Assembly (NCBI GenBank): GCA_003248805.1
Contig: QFQY01000011.1
Coordinates: 1-64,000 of the forward strand
DNA length: 64,000 nucleotides
Reading direction: 5' to 3'
From: Chelatococcus sp.
GTDB taxonomy: Bacteria > Pseudomonadota > Alphaproteobacteria > Rhizobiales > Beijerinckiaceae
Part shown: positions 7,767 to 15,873 of the stretch, piece after piece
How positions within the stretch are numbered: position 1 is the stretch's first letter
Layout of the letters: every line of letters starts with the position of its first letter
Notes under the pieces: generated by a model
The model's database searches: none
What the model was told of the DNA's origin: nothing
Seen by the model: the letters and a program-made list of their open reading frames with translations, nothing else
Translations under genes and position numbers: made by a program

Positions 7767-8387
7767 ATGGCGGCTAAGAAACTCGGGCTCGAGCCGGTCA
7801 TCGATCCGACCGCGCAGGTGCGGCAGGCGACGCTCGGCCGCTATACGGAAATCGGTGCGCGCACGGTCTTCATCGAGTCGACCATGGGCGACTACTCGTA
7901 TGTCGTGAACGATTCGAACGTCATCTACACCACCATCGGCAAGTTCTGCTCGATCGCGGCCCATACCCGCATCAATCCGGGCAACCACCCGATGCAGCGG
8001 GCGAGCCAGTCGCACTTCACCTATCGGGCCTCTGCCTATTTCGAGGATGCGGAGGACGACGAGGCCTTCTTCGCCTGGCGTCGGGCGCATCCGGTCACGA
8101 TCGGGCACGACGTCTGGATCGGCCACGGTGCGATCATCCTCGCAGGCCGGACGATCGGAAACGGCGCGGTCGTCGCGGGCGGCGCCGTGGTCACGAAGGA
8201 TGTCGCGCCCTACACCATCGTCGCCGGCAATCCCGCACGGCCCGTCCGGCGGCGCTTCCCGGAGGAGATCGCGCGCCGGCTCGAGGCGCTGGGCTGGTGG
8301 GACTGGGAGCATGCGCGGCTGCGCGCCGCGCTCGACGATTTCCGCCATCTCGAGGTCGAGGACTTCCTCTCACGTCATGGCGGCTGA
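7767..8387 (+). CDS. Hexapeptide-repeat acetyltransferase of phosphonate operons
   Basis: A 206-residue left-handed beta-helix acyltransferase of the chloramphenicol/xenobiotic acetyltransferase type (TIGR03308-like, phosphonate-operon subfamily). Visible features are hexapeptide repeats (VIYTTIGKFCSIAAHTRINPGNHP; VTIGHDVWIGHGAIILAGRTIGNGAVVAGGAVVTKDVAPYTIVAGNPAR) and the trailing C-terminal helix. It lies 29 bp after the DUF1045 gene with GGAGAGG just before the ATG. It may acetylate aminoalkylphosphonates, as PhnO does with an unrelated fold, or a toxic intermediate; the substrate is unknown. Confidence 0.82.
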   Translation: MAAKKLGLEPVIDPTAQVRQATLGRYTEIGARTVFIESTMGDYSYVVNDSNVIYTTIGKFCSIAAHTRINPGNHPMQRASQSHFTYRASAYFEDAEDDEAFFAWRRAHPVTIGHDVWIGHGAIILAGRTIGNGAVVAGGAVVTKDVAPYTIVAGNPARPVRRRFPEEIARRLEALGWWDWEHARLRAALDDFRHLEVEDFLSRHGG

Positions 8388-8447
8388 GGCAGTGCCGCGC
8401 AGTTTCAAGGCCCGACGACGCTCGACGGGTACAGTTCGCAGCCTGGC

Positions 8448-8461
8448 TTGACCTCGATCAA
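8448..8461. promoter_or_regulatory. FixK/FNR-like box upstream of the globin-coupled chemoreceptor
   Basis: TTGACCTCGATCAA fits the FixK/FNR consensus TTGA(C/T)-N4-(G/A)TCAA. It lies 81 bp before the ATG of the oxygen-sensor chemoreceptor. A TATAAT hexamer is present at 8495-8500. If that is the -10, the box centre is at about -52, a little further upstream than the classic -41.5. Confidence 0.55.
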
Positions 8462-8542
8462 AACGACGCGGAGGGGATCGTTAACCAATTAAGCTATAAT
8501 CGGGTGGCTTAATCAATTACCCACGGCCCTAAGGTCAAGTCC

Positions 8543-10054
8543 ATGTCCGTACCGGATCATCTCTCCAAACGGCTTGCATTCATTCAGTTCGACAAGGCGG
8601 CGGAAAGTCGGGTTCGCAACGCACACGACCTCCTCATGGCCGCTCTGCCGGGCGCGCTCGACGCATTCTACACGCAGATCGCGGCCTTTCCCGAAACGCA
8701 GCGCTTCTTCAGCGGCAAGGCGCAGATGGATGGCGCCAAGTCGCGCCAGCTGGGTCATTGGGACAGCATCGCCAGCGGCCGGTTCGACGAGAACTATGTC
8801 GAGGCTGTTTCGACCGTCGGCCGGGTCCATGCCCGGATCGGCCTCGAGCCGCGCTGGTATATAGGCGGTTATGCACTCATCCTCGAGGAGTTGATCACGC
8901 GCCTGATCGAGGCACGCTGGCCGAAGAGCCGTTTCGGGCAGCGTTCGGACGGTGCCGCCGATTGCAGTGCCGAGATCGCCGCGGTGATCAAGGTCGCCCT
9001 GATCGACATGGACTACGCGATCTCGACCTATGTCGAAGCGTCGGAAAACGCCCGCATCGCGGCGGAGGCCGAGGCCCGCAAGATCGAACAGGCCAAGGCG
9101 GCGGAGCGCGACGAGGCGATCACCGCCATCGGAGCCGGCATGGCCGCCCTCGCCAGGGGCGACCTGACCTTCCGCGTGACGCAGGACATCCCGCCGGAAT
9201 ACAGCCAGCTCCGCGACCATTTCAACGAGGCGATGGCGCGGTTCGAGGAGGTCGTCTCGACCATCAAGTCGAGCTCCGTCTCGCTCTTGGCCTCGTCGCG
9301 CGAGATCAATGCGGGGGCCGACGACCTGTCGTCGCGCACGGAACAGCAGTCCTCGGCGCTCCAGCAGAGCGCGGCCACGACCGAGGAACTCGCCGCCTCG
9401 GTGAAGACCTCGGCGGAGGCCTCCCGCCGCTCGGCCGCGCTGGCGGACGATGCGACATCCGTCGCGCGGACCGGCGGCACCATCGTCAAGGACGCGACCG
9501 AGGCGATGGAGCGCATCGAGCAGGCGTCCAAGAAGATCTCCGAGATCACCAGCGTCATCGACGGCATCGCCTTCCAGACCAACCTGCTGGCGTTGAACGC
9601 GGCGGTCGAGGCGGCGCGTGCCGGCGATGCCGGGCGCGGCTTCGCGGTCGTCGCCGCGGAGGTGCGGGCGCTGGCCCAGCGCTCGGCGGCCGCGGCCAAG
9701 GACATTACCGGCCTGATCTCCTCCTCGGACGCCGAGGTCAGCGAAGGCGTGAAGCTCGTCAAGCTGGCCGGCGATACGCTGGAGCAGATCGTCGACGCCT
9801 CGCTGCGCGTCTCGTCGACCGTCCAGGAGATCGCCAGCGCCACCCAGGAGCAGGCTGGCGGCATCAACGAGATGAGCCAGACCGTCAGCCATATGGACGA
9901 GATGACGCAGCAGAACGCCGCCCTGGCGGAGCAGAGCGCCGCCTCGGCGCGGATGCTGCTCGACCAGATCGCGCAACTGGACCGGCTGGTCGCGATGTTC
10001 CGCACCGGGCAGGACAAGGTGATCCGGGCGGTTCCGGCGAGCCGCGCCGCCTGA
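8543..10054 (+). CDS. Soluble globin-coupled methyl-accepting chemotaxis protein (HemAT-like)
   Basis: A 503-residue aerotaxis-type transducer with no transmembrane segment. Residues about 10-170 form a protoglobin sensor domain with a probable proximal haem histidine at His96 (VGRVHARIGLEPRWYIGGY). A short HAMP-like segment follows (MAALARGDLTFRV, about 205-220), then the signalling hairpin whose tip (GIAFQTNLLALNAAVEAARAG plus GRGFAVVAAEVRALAQRS) is canonical for MCPs. It should bind O2 and signal to CheA from the cytoplasm. It is a single gene between phn and a convergent methyltransferase gene, with no other che genes nearby. The FixK-like box suggests induction at low oxygen. Confidence 0.92.
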   Translation: MSVPDHLSKRLAFIQFDKAAESRVRNAHDLLMAALPGALDAFYTQIAAFPETQRFFSGKAQMDGAKSRQLGHWDSIASGRFDENYVEAVSTVGRVHARIGLEPRWYIGGYALILEELITRLIEARWPKSRFGQRSDGAADCSAEIAAVIKVALIDMDYAISTYVEASENARIAAEAEARKIEQAKAAERDEAITAIGAGMAALARGDLTFRVTQDIPPEYSQLRDHFNEAMARFEEVVSTIKSSSVSLLASSREINAGADDLSSRTEQQSSALQQSAATTEELAASVKTSAEASRRSAALADDATSVARTGGTIVKDATEAMERIEQASKKISEITSVIDGIAFQTNLLALNAAVEAARAGDAGRGFAVVAAEVRALAQRSAAAAKDITGLISSSDAEVSEGVKLVKLAGDTLEQIVDASLRVSSTVQEIASATQEQAGGINEMSQTVSHMDEMTQQNAALAEQSAASARMLLDQIAQLDRLVAMFRTGQDKVIRAVPASRAA

Positions 10055-10075
10055 GCGGGACCGGGCGCCGGAGGC

Positions 10076-10735
10076 TCAGGCCTTCAGCGCCCAGACCGTG
10101 CTGCGCTTGATCTCGCTGTCTTCCAGGGCGCGGGTGACGGGCACGGCATAGGTCGCGAGCGCCTCCAGCCTGTCCTTCGGCAGATAGCTCCGGCCTGGGT
10201 CGCCGATCATGACCTGCGCGCCGCGCCGGCGCAGTGTCGCCAGCCAGGCGACGACGCGTTCCGCCATCGCCTTCTCGTAGCAGACGTCGCCGGCGCAGAC
10301 GACCTCCCAGCCCTCGTCGCGGCCGACCAGATCCTCCAGCCGGGCCGTGACGGCGACCGCATTCGCCGCGGCGTTGATGCGGATGGCCTCGGCAGCGAAG
10401 GCGTCGATGTCGCAGGCCTCGACGCGCGCGGCGCCGGCGCGGGCGGCTGCGATGGCGACGAGCCCCGAGCCGCTTGCGAAGTCCAGCACATGCCGCCCGG
10501 CGACAAGGGCGGGATGATCGAGCAGATGGCGCGCCAGCGCCTGGCCGCCCGCCCAGGCGAAAGCCCAGAAGGGTGGCGGCAGGCCGATCGTGGCGAGCTC
10601 GTCCTCGGTCTTCTGCCAGAGCTCCGTCGCCTCCTCGGCGACATGGATCGCGATTTCCGGGGCGTGCGGTACCGGCAGCAGGCGGGTCTGCGCCAGGATG
10701 AAGCCGGCACGGTCCGCTGGTTCGGCGGCGGTCAC
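10076..10735 (-). CDS. Class I SAM-dependent methyltransferase, ETF-beta lysine methyltransferase-like
   Basis: A 219-residue Rossmann methyltransferase. The motif block PFWAFAWAGGQALARHLLDHP followed by VLDFASGSGLVAIAAARAGA resembles the METTL20/ETFBKMT and PrmA-related group, whose Agrobacterium member methylates the beta subunit of electron transfer flavoprotein. The start is a GTG at 10735 overlapping the TGA of the upstream glycosyltransferase (4-bp coupling). Substrate assignment is by motif recognition only; a generic protein or small-molecule methyltransferase is the alternative. Confidence 0.75.
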   Translation of the reverse strand: MTAAEPADRAGFILAQTRLLPVPHAPEIAIHVAEEATELWQKTEDELATIGLPPPFWAFAWAGGQALARHLLDHPALVAGRHVLDFASGSGLVAIAAARAGAARVEACDIDAFAAEAIRINAAANAVAVTARLEDLVGRDEGWEVVCAGDVCYEKAMAERVVAWLATLRRRGAQVMIGDPGRSYLPKDRLEALATYAVPVTRALEDSEIKRSTVWALKA

Positions 10736-11886
10736 GCCGCGATGTCCGTCGTCGGAGCGGCGAGCATCCCCGTATACAGCGCCTTCACGGCGTCCATGAC
10801 GTCGCGCTCGGTGTGTCCGTCGAGCAGGCGGGCGCGGGCATTCGTGCCCATGCGCTCCGCGAGGCCGGGGGCGCCCGCCAGCGCGACGAGCGCGCGCGAA
10901 AGCGCCGCGGCGTCGTCCGGCGGCACCACCATGCCGTCCTGCCCGTCGCGCACGAAGGAGCGGCAGCCGGGAACGGCCGTGGTCAGGAGCGGGCGCGCGC
11001 AGGCGGCGGCCTCGAGCAGGGTGCGGGGCAGGCCCTCGCCGCCGCGCGAGGGCAGGATGCAGAGATGGTGATGGCGCCAGACGCCCTCGATGTCGCGGGT
11101 CGGTCCCGCCCAGGTGATGCCGGGCCGCGCGGCCCATTGCTTCAGGGTCTCCTCGGGGATCGCCTTCGGATTGGAGGGGTCCGGCGCGCCGTGGATGGTC
11201 AGCTCGACGCGCGCGCCCTGGGCCCGCGCCAGCCGCACGGCCTCGACCGCGACGTCGACGCCCTTGGACCAGAGCATGCGGGCCACGATGGCCGCCTTGA
11301 GCGGAGGGGCAGGCGGCATCGGCTGGGGCAGCAGGAGCAGCGGGTCGACGCCCGCTCCGCCGATGATCGCGACCTTGCCCGCATCCTGCGGGTCGAGGCC
11401 GAGCGTGACCGGATCGTCCGGATTCTCGAACAGGAACCGCACGCGGGGCCCGTCGATGACGCCGCGCAGCCAGAACCGGGCGGCGAGACGCGCCCCGGCC
11501 GCCAGCGGGCTGCTGCTGGCCGCGATGAAACCCAGCCCCGTCAGGGCATAGACCCTGCGCTCGACGCCGGACAGCATGCCGGCGAGGCCCGCCAGCGCGA
11601 TCGGCTTCAGCGCGATGCAGTGAAGGATGTCGGGCCTTTCCGCCGCGATCAGGCGCCGGAGCGCCCGCACCTGCCGGAACAGCGCGCGCGGATCGAGGCT
11701 GCGACGCTCGGCCTCGAGGGCGATGAGCCGCGCGCCCGTGGCCTCGATGGCGCGGCGATGATGCCGCTCGCGGCCGATGACCGCGACCTCGAAACCGAGC
11801 TCGCGCGCCGCCCGCGCCATCGGCAGGAAATGCGAGGCGAAGAACCAGTCCTCGGTGGCGACGAAGAGAAGTTTCGGGCGCGGCAT
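10732..11886 (-). CDS. GT4-family glycosyltransferase
   Basis: A 384-residue GT-B glycosyltransferase with the WecB/RfaB-like N-terminal domain (KLLFVATEDWFFASHFLPMARAARELGFEVAVI) and a C-terminal GT4 nucleotide-sugar domain (AAIVARMLWSKGVDVAVEA; ILPSRGGEGLPRTLLEAAACARPLLTTAVPGC). It probably transfers a sugar onto a cell-surface polysaccharide or lipid-linked intermediate. It starts 54 bp after the S8 protease stop on the same strand, so it may belong to the ECF sigma module. Donor and acceptor are not predictable. Confidence 0.85.
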   Translation of the reverse strand: MPRPKLLFVATEDWFFASHFLPMARAARELGFEVAVIGRERHHRRAIEATGARLIALEAERRSLDPRALFRQVRALRRLIAAERPDILHCIALKPIALAGLAGMLSGVERRVYALTGLGFIAASSSPLAAGARLAARFWLRGVIDGPRVRFLFENPDDPVTLGLDPQDAGKVAIIGGAGVDPLLLLPQPMPPAPPLKAAIVARMLWSKGVDVAVEAVRLARAQGARVELTIHGAPDPSNPKAIPEETLKQWAARPGITWAGPTRDIEGVWRHHHLCILPSRGGEGLPRTLLEAAACARPLLTTAVPGCRSFVRDGQDGMVVPPDDAAALSRALVALAGAPGLAERMGTNARARLLDGHTERDVMDAVKALYTGMLAAPTTDIAA

Positions 11887-11940
11887 GGCGCCATCAGGCC
11901 GATGCGGCGGCGAAGGTCAAGAGCCTTCGGTCGCGCGGCT

Positions 11941-13401
11941 TCAGGGCCGGGCGACCGAAACCGGCTGGGTGCGGGCCAGCGCCGCGGCGGGATCGACCCG
12001 GCCGGCGCCGAATGTCCGGTCGCGCCCGCGCTGTCCGAGGTCGACGGCGCTGTCGGCGAGAATCCGGCGGACGTCCTCGATGTCGAGGTCGGGGCGCCTC
12101 TCGAGCAGCAGGGCGACGAGGCCCGAGACATGGGCGGCGGCGACGGAGGTGCCGGAGGTGAAGGCGTAGCGGCCCTGCGGCTCGGCGACGAGCACGTCGA
12201 CGCCGGGGGCGGCGACGGCGATGTAGCCGCCGCGATTGGCCTGCGGGAAGGCGCGGTCGTCGGCGTCGGTCGCGGTTACCGCGATCACGTTGGGGTCGGC
12301 GCCCGGGTAGAGCGGCGGCGAGGACGGGCCGCCATTGCCGGCCGCGGCCACCGCGATGACGCCTTTCTCGCGCAGTCCGGCGAGGCCGAGCGTGAGCAGG
12401 CGATCCTGCGGGCCGGCGAAGCTCAGATTGATGACGCGCGCGCCCTGGGCCACCGCCCACTCGATGGCGGCCATGATGTGGAAGCTGGTGCCGTTGGCCG
12501 AGCCGCCGCCGGCCTCGCCGGAGAAGGCGCGGGCGGCGAGCAGCCGCGCGGCCGGGGCGATGCCCTGGAGCTGGGCGCGGGCGGTGATCGCCGCCGCCAT
12601 CGCGGTGCCGTGGGCGTGCGGCGCGAAGGCGCCGCCGAGCGCGTCGAACTGCCCGGCGATGGCGCCGCGCAGCTCGGGATGGCTGGCGTCGGCGCCGGAA
12701 TCGATCACGGCGACGCGGATCGCCGTCCCGCGCGCGACCTTGTGCACCTCGCCGAGGCGCAGCTTCTCGACGACATATTGCGGAGGCAGATCGCGGCGAG
12801 GCGCAACGGCGCTGCGCTGGGTCGCAGCCGGATCGGACAGCCGCAACGTCGGCACCTCGGCGCGCCCCTGGCCGGAAGAGGCGGTGGTGGGCATCGCGCG
12901 CAGCGAGGTCTCCTGCTGGAGCTGGAAGGTGTAGTTCGGCTGCGCACCGGCGATCGCGTCGTCGCTGTCCATCTGGGTCAGCACGGCCCGCACGTCGCGC
13001 CCGGCCGCCAGGCGCGCACGGATGATCGTCGTTCCGGCCAACTCGACGCGGCGGCTCGCGATCATGGTCGCGCCATAGCGGCGCAGCACCGTGTCGGCCT
13101 GGGCGTCGGGCGCCAGTTCGAACAGCACCTCGTCGGGGACGAAGCGCGTCTCGTCGGGCGGGGGAACGATGGCACGGGGCTGGCGCGCCTGCGCGACGGC
13201 GGGCTGGCCGAAGGGCGAGGTCGGCATCCATGCGGGCGGCTGCACGCGCATCGACCGCTCCGTCGCACGGCCCTGAGCGGGGGCGGGCTGCTGGGCGAGG
13301 ACCGGCTGGGCGAGCGCGAGGAGGGCGAATGCGGCGAGGCCGCAGCCGGCGAGCAACCGCCTTTTCGAGGCGCTGGCCTGGGAACGGGGCGGCGGCAGCA
13401 T
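11941..13401 (-). CDS. Secreted subtilisin-like (S8) serine protease
   Basis: A 486-residue exported protease. It has a signal peptide (positive start then LLAGCGLAAFALLALAQPVLAQ, cleavage near residue 37), a proline-rich spacer, an inhibitor-I9-like propeptide domain (about 88-158, EVLFELAPDA...AIAGAQPNY) and an S8 catalytic domain with Asp234 (AVIDSGAD), His264 (HAHGTAMA), oxyanion Asn356 (AAGNGG) and Ser419 (SGTSVAAAHVSG). All triad residues are present. It is the third gene after an ECF sigma factor and a membrane anti-sigma factor. The propeptide shares its strand/helix pattern with the anti-sigma C-terminal domain, suggesting that the two proteins interact. An AT-rich TATGCTATAGG lies in the 37-bp gap upstream and may be a local -10. 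Confidence 0.9.
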   Translation of the reverse strand: MLPPPRSQASASKRRLLAGCGLAAFALLALAQPVLAQQPAPAQGRATERSMRVQPPAWMPTSPFGQPAVAQARQPRAIVPPPDETRFVPDEVLFELAPDAQADTVLRRYGATMIASRRVELAGTTIIRARLAAGRDVRAVLTQMDSDDAIAGAQPNYTFQLQQETSLRAMPTTASSGQGRAEVPTLRLSDPAATQRSAVAPRRDLPPQYVVEKLRLGEVHKVARGTAIRVAVIDSGADASHPELRGAIAGQFDALGGAFAPHAHGTAMAAAITARAQLQGIAPAARLLAARAFSGEAGGGSANGTSFHIMAAIEWAVAQGARVINLSFAGPQDRLLTLGLAGLREKGVIAVAAAGNGGPSSPPLYPGADPNVIAVTATDADDRAFPQANRGGYIAVAAPGVDVLVAEPQGRYAFTSGTSVAAAHVSGLVALLLERRPDLDIEDVRRILADSAVDLGQRGRDRTFGAGRVDPAAALARTQPVSVARP

Positions 13402-13438
13402 GCGGACGCTCTCCTGCGATCGCGGGCCTATAGCATAA

Positions 13439-14122
13439 TCAGAGGGCCGGAGCGACGAAGCTGACGATGGCCGCTTCCGCCTTCATCCGCGCCGCGATGG
13501 CATCGACCTGCTCGGGCGTCAGCGAGGCGTCGCCGACGCGAACCTTGAAAGCGCCATTGGCCCGGGGGCCGTCGACCACGGAAGCGTCGAAGCGCCGGAA
13601 GAACTCGGCGATGTCGCCTGCCCGCGCCCCCGGGACGAAGCCCAAGAGCACATAGCGCTCGGACGGACGCAGCGACGGCGCCGACGCGGTGTCGAAGCCC
13701 GCCCCCTGTTCGCGCAGCGCCAGGCCGCCGATCACGGCCGCCTGCAGCACGATGAGCGCGCAGGCCGCGACGCCGGCATAGGCGAGGCGGCGCGGCGGCT
13801 GCGCGGCCAGAAGGCCGGCCAGCCAGCCCAGCACACCCGTTCCGGCGCGGCTCAGCAGCGGCGCCTGCCTCGGCTCCGCCTCGATGCCGGCCATCAGCTT
13901 GTCGAGCACGCGGGGGGAGGGCGCGCCGAGGCTCTCGTTCAGGATGGCGGTCTCGGCCATGTCCTCGCGGACGATGTCGAGCCGCGCGGCGAGCTCGGGA
14001 TCGGCCGCGAGGGCCGCCTCGACGCGGGCCTTGTCGGCGGCCGAGAGCCGGCCGGTCGCGTAGAAGGGCAGAAGCTCCTCGACGTCCTGCCGCTTCGGAT
14101 CCGTTGCGATCGCGTCAGTCAT
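13439..14122 (-). CDS. Single-pass anti-sigma factor with periplasmic propeptide-like domain
   Basis: A 227-residue membrane protein. It has a cytoplasmic helical N-terminus (VEELLPFYATGRLSAADKARVEAALAADPELAARL, about 14-49) typical of ECF anti-sigma factors but without the zinc-binding HxxxCxxC motif, one transmembrane helix (about 113-136), and a C-terminal domain (about 156-227). That domain has a beta-alpha-beta/beta-alpha-beta pattern (YVLLGFVPGARAGDIAEFF...VDAIAARMKAEAAIVSFVAPA) resembling an I9-type protease propeptide. It lies 17 bp downstream of the ECF sigma gene. Its role as sigma inhibitor follows from context and topology; the sensory mechanism is unknown. Confidence 0.82.
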   Translation of the reverse strand: MTDAIATDPKRQDVEELLPFYATGRLSAADKARVEAALAADPELAARLDIVREDMAETAILNESLGAPSPRVLDKLMAGIEAEPRQAPLLSRAGTGVLGWLAGLLAAQPPRRLAYAGVAACALIVLQAAVIGGLALREQGAGFDTASAPSLRPSERYVLLGFVPGARAGDIAEFFRRFDASVVDGPRANGAFKVRVGDASLTPEQVDAIAARMKAEAAIVSFVAPAL

Positions 14123-14139
14123 GGAACAGCCTCCCGCCG

Positions 14140-14700
14140 CTATGGCCAGCCGCGGTCGATGCCGGCCGCCTTGAGTAGTTCGCCGAGTTTCTTGCGCGCA
14201 TGGAAGAGGCGCGTCTTGACCGTGTTCTCGGGGATGCCGACGATGCGGGCGACCTCTTCGAGGGAGGTCTCGTGATAATAGACGAGGTCGACGACCTCGC
14301 GATGCTCGCGCGACAGTTTCTCGAGGCAGGCGCGGATGGCGAGACCCTTGTCCTGCTTCTGCAGGACGATTTCGGGGTCGTCGGCCTCGTCCTCGATGCT
14401 TTCGGCGAATTCATCGTCGAGCCCGGCGTCGCGCCGCTTGCGCAACTGCGAATAGGCCTTGTTGCGCGCGATGGCGAGCAGCCAGGTCGAGACCGAGGCG
14501 CGGGCCTCGAAGCGGTCGGCCTGCCGCCAGAGATCCATGAAGACGTCACCCGTCACATCCTCCGCCATCGTCTCGTCGCGCAGCAGGCGCAGAGCGAAAC
14601 GGTAGACCCGCACCTGATGCCGCGAGAACAGCACCCTCATCGCGAGACGGTCGCCCGTGGCAATCCGCCTGACGAGGTCGTCGTCAGATTCCGTATGCAT
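14140..14700 (-). CDS. ECF-type RNA polymerase sigma factor
   Basis: A 186-residue sigma-70 family protein with sigma2 (LVRRIATGDRLAMRVLFSRHQVRVYRFALRLLRDETMAEDVTGDVFMDLWRQADRFE...WLLAIARNKAYSQLRKRR) and sigma4 (LSREHREVVDLVYYHETSLEEVARIVGIPENTVKTRLFHARKKLGELL) regions and no sigma3, as in ECF factors. I chose the ATG at 14700 (MHTESDDDLV) because the longer frame to 14778 adds a non-conserved Arg-rich N-terminus. It is followed by its anti-sigma gene and the S8 protease. The targets are unknown, though ECF factors usually activate their own operon. Confidence 0.9.
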   Translation of the reverse strand: MHTESDDDLVRRIATGDRLAMRVLFSRHQVRVYRFALRLLRDETMAEDVTGDVFMDLWRQADRFEARASVSTWLLAIARNKAYSQLRKRRDAGLDDEFAESIEDEADDPEIVLQKQDKGLAIRACLEKLSREHREVVDLVYYHETSLEEVARIVGIPENTVKTRLFHARKKLGELLKAAGIDRGWP

Positions 14701-14923
14701 ACGCCCCCGAGGCCCTGCAGCACGGCTCGCAGCCATTCGTCGCGGCGAGCCCGTCAAAGGTTCAATGGCCGCGCACATTAATCCGCGCGGGCCGATTTGC
14801 CATACGTCAAGCGGCTTATGCTGGACGCTTTGTCAACCATGATGTCGGAAGGCGGCGGCGACGGGAGATTTCATTCTGACAGGAGCTGTCAGGAGGGGGC
14901 GGTCCGCGGGCGAAGCCCGGACA

Positions 14924-14962
14924 GCAAAAGGGCACGTGCCGGCGGAAAGCCGGCCGTGCCCC
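14924..14962 (-). terminator. Rho-independent terminator of the rpsU-DUF6481 transcript
   Basis: A GC-rich hairpin (GGGCACG and GCCGGC arms around AAA, one bulged base) at 14930-14962 followed on the minus strand by TTTTG. It lies 34 bp after the DUF6481 stop codon. Confidence 0.65.
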
Positions 14963-14995
14963 AAAGCGGTCTTGGAGGGCCCTGCGGCCCGCGCG

Positions 14996-15370
14996 TCAGC
15001 GGCGTTTGCCGGCGGCGCGCATCTGCATGTACTGGACGGCTTCGAGCAGCACCTTCCGGGGGCGCTCGGCGTCGCGCTTCGCCTGTTCCGCCTTGCGGGC
15101 GGCTTCCGCAGCGATCTCGGCCTGGCGCTTTTCCTCGGCGATACGCTCGCGCTCGAGGGCTTCCAGGCGTTCCTGCTCGGCGCGGATCTTGGCCTTCTCC
15201 GCTTCCCGCTCGGCACGAGCGGCGGCGATGGCCTCACGCTCCGCGCGGCGCTGCTGCACCACCGGGTCGTCCGGTCCCGGGCGAGCCTTGAAGCGCTCCA
15301 GGAGAGCCTTCTTGGCGTTGGCGGAGTTGGACTGGCGGTCGGTGAAGCTGCGGTCGTTCGGGTTCTTCAA
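14996..15370 (-). CDS. DUF6481 family coiled-coil protein
   Basis: A 124-residue, highly charged protein. A short N-terminal motif (FTDRQSNSANAKKALLERFKARPGPDDPVVQQR) is followed by an almost uninterrupted Glu/Arg/Ala-rich helix (about 38-115) predicted to form a coiled coil. It has no signal peptide, transmembrane segment or catalytic motif. It belongs to a small family of alphaproteobacterial proteins of unknown function, often near S21 or cold-shock genes. Here it lies 84 bp downstream of rpsU on the same strand, suggesting co-transcription. Confidence 0.8.
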   Translation of the reverse strand: MKNPNDRSFTDRQSNSANAKKALLERFKARPGPDDPVVQQRRAEREAIAAARAEREAEKAKIRAEQERLEALERERIAEEKRQAEIAAEAARKAEQAKRDAERPRKVLLEAVQYMQMRAAGKRR

Positions 15371-15454
15371 GGGTTGCCTTCTCTCGGGTTGTGACGGGCG
15401 ATGGGCTGCCCGTGCGGGCGCAATAATCCAGATTGAGCCGAATTGATATCGAAA

Positions 15455-15718
15455 TCAGCGCGCAGCGGCTGCGACTCCAGCGCGGGACGGACGCGGTTTC
15501 GGCTTCGGAGCGGCGATCAGGCCTTCGCGCTGGGCCTGTTTGCGCGCCGCCTTGCGGGCGCGGCGAACGGCGTCCGCCTTCTCGCGGACACGCCGCTCGG
15601 ACGGCTTCTCATAGGCGGAGCGGCGCTTCATCTCGCGCAGCACGCCCTCGCGCTGGAGCTTCTTCTTGAGAACCCGCAGCGCCTGGTCGACATTGTTGTC
15701 CCTGACCATGACTTGCAT
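15455..15718 (-). CDS. rpsU: 30S ribosomal protein S21
   Basis: An 87-residue S21 (MQVMVRDNNVDQALRVLKKKLQREGVLREMKRRSAYEKPSERRVREKADAVRRARKAARK) with the Lys/Arg-rich C-terminal extension common in alphaproteobacteria. It is a small-subunit protein near the anti-Shine-Dalgarno end of 16S rRNA that helps initiation. First gene of a two-gene minus-strand unit with DUF6481, and divergent from proB. Confidence 0.97.
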   Translation of the reverse strand: MQVMVRDNNVDQALRVLKKKLQREGVLREMKRRSAYEKPSERRVREKADAVRRARKAARKQAQREGLIAAPKPKPRPSRAGVAAAAR

Positions 15719-15867
15719 CGGCAGTCTCCCGGTCGCGGACGCAAAGCCGCCCGTGGTCCCGCGTCACGGGCCGGGCGAAGAAGGCATCCGTCATTGAATC
15801 CTGCGGCGGGCGCGGCGATGGCCGCGGCACGGACCGCACCGGCAGATGTGGTAAAGGGCCGTCGCGT

Positions 15868-15873
15868 TGTCAA
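15868..15873 (-). promoter_or_regulatory. Candidate rpsU promoter -35 element
   Basis: A perfect TTGACA on the minus strand about 150 bp upstream of rpsU in the rpsU-proB divergent region. The -10 at the expected spacing is weak (CACATC), so this is tentative. Confidence 0.35.

Noticed and set aside
14701..14778. Longer N-terminus for the ECF sigma factor
   Set aside because: The added residues are not part of the sigma2 domain and the ATG at 14700 gives the normal family length.
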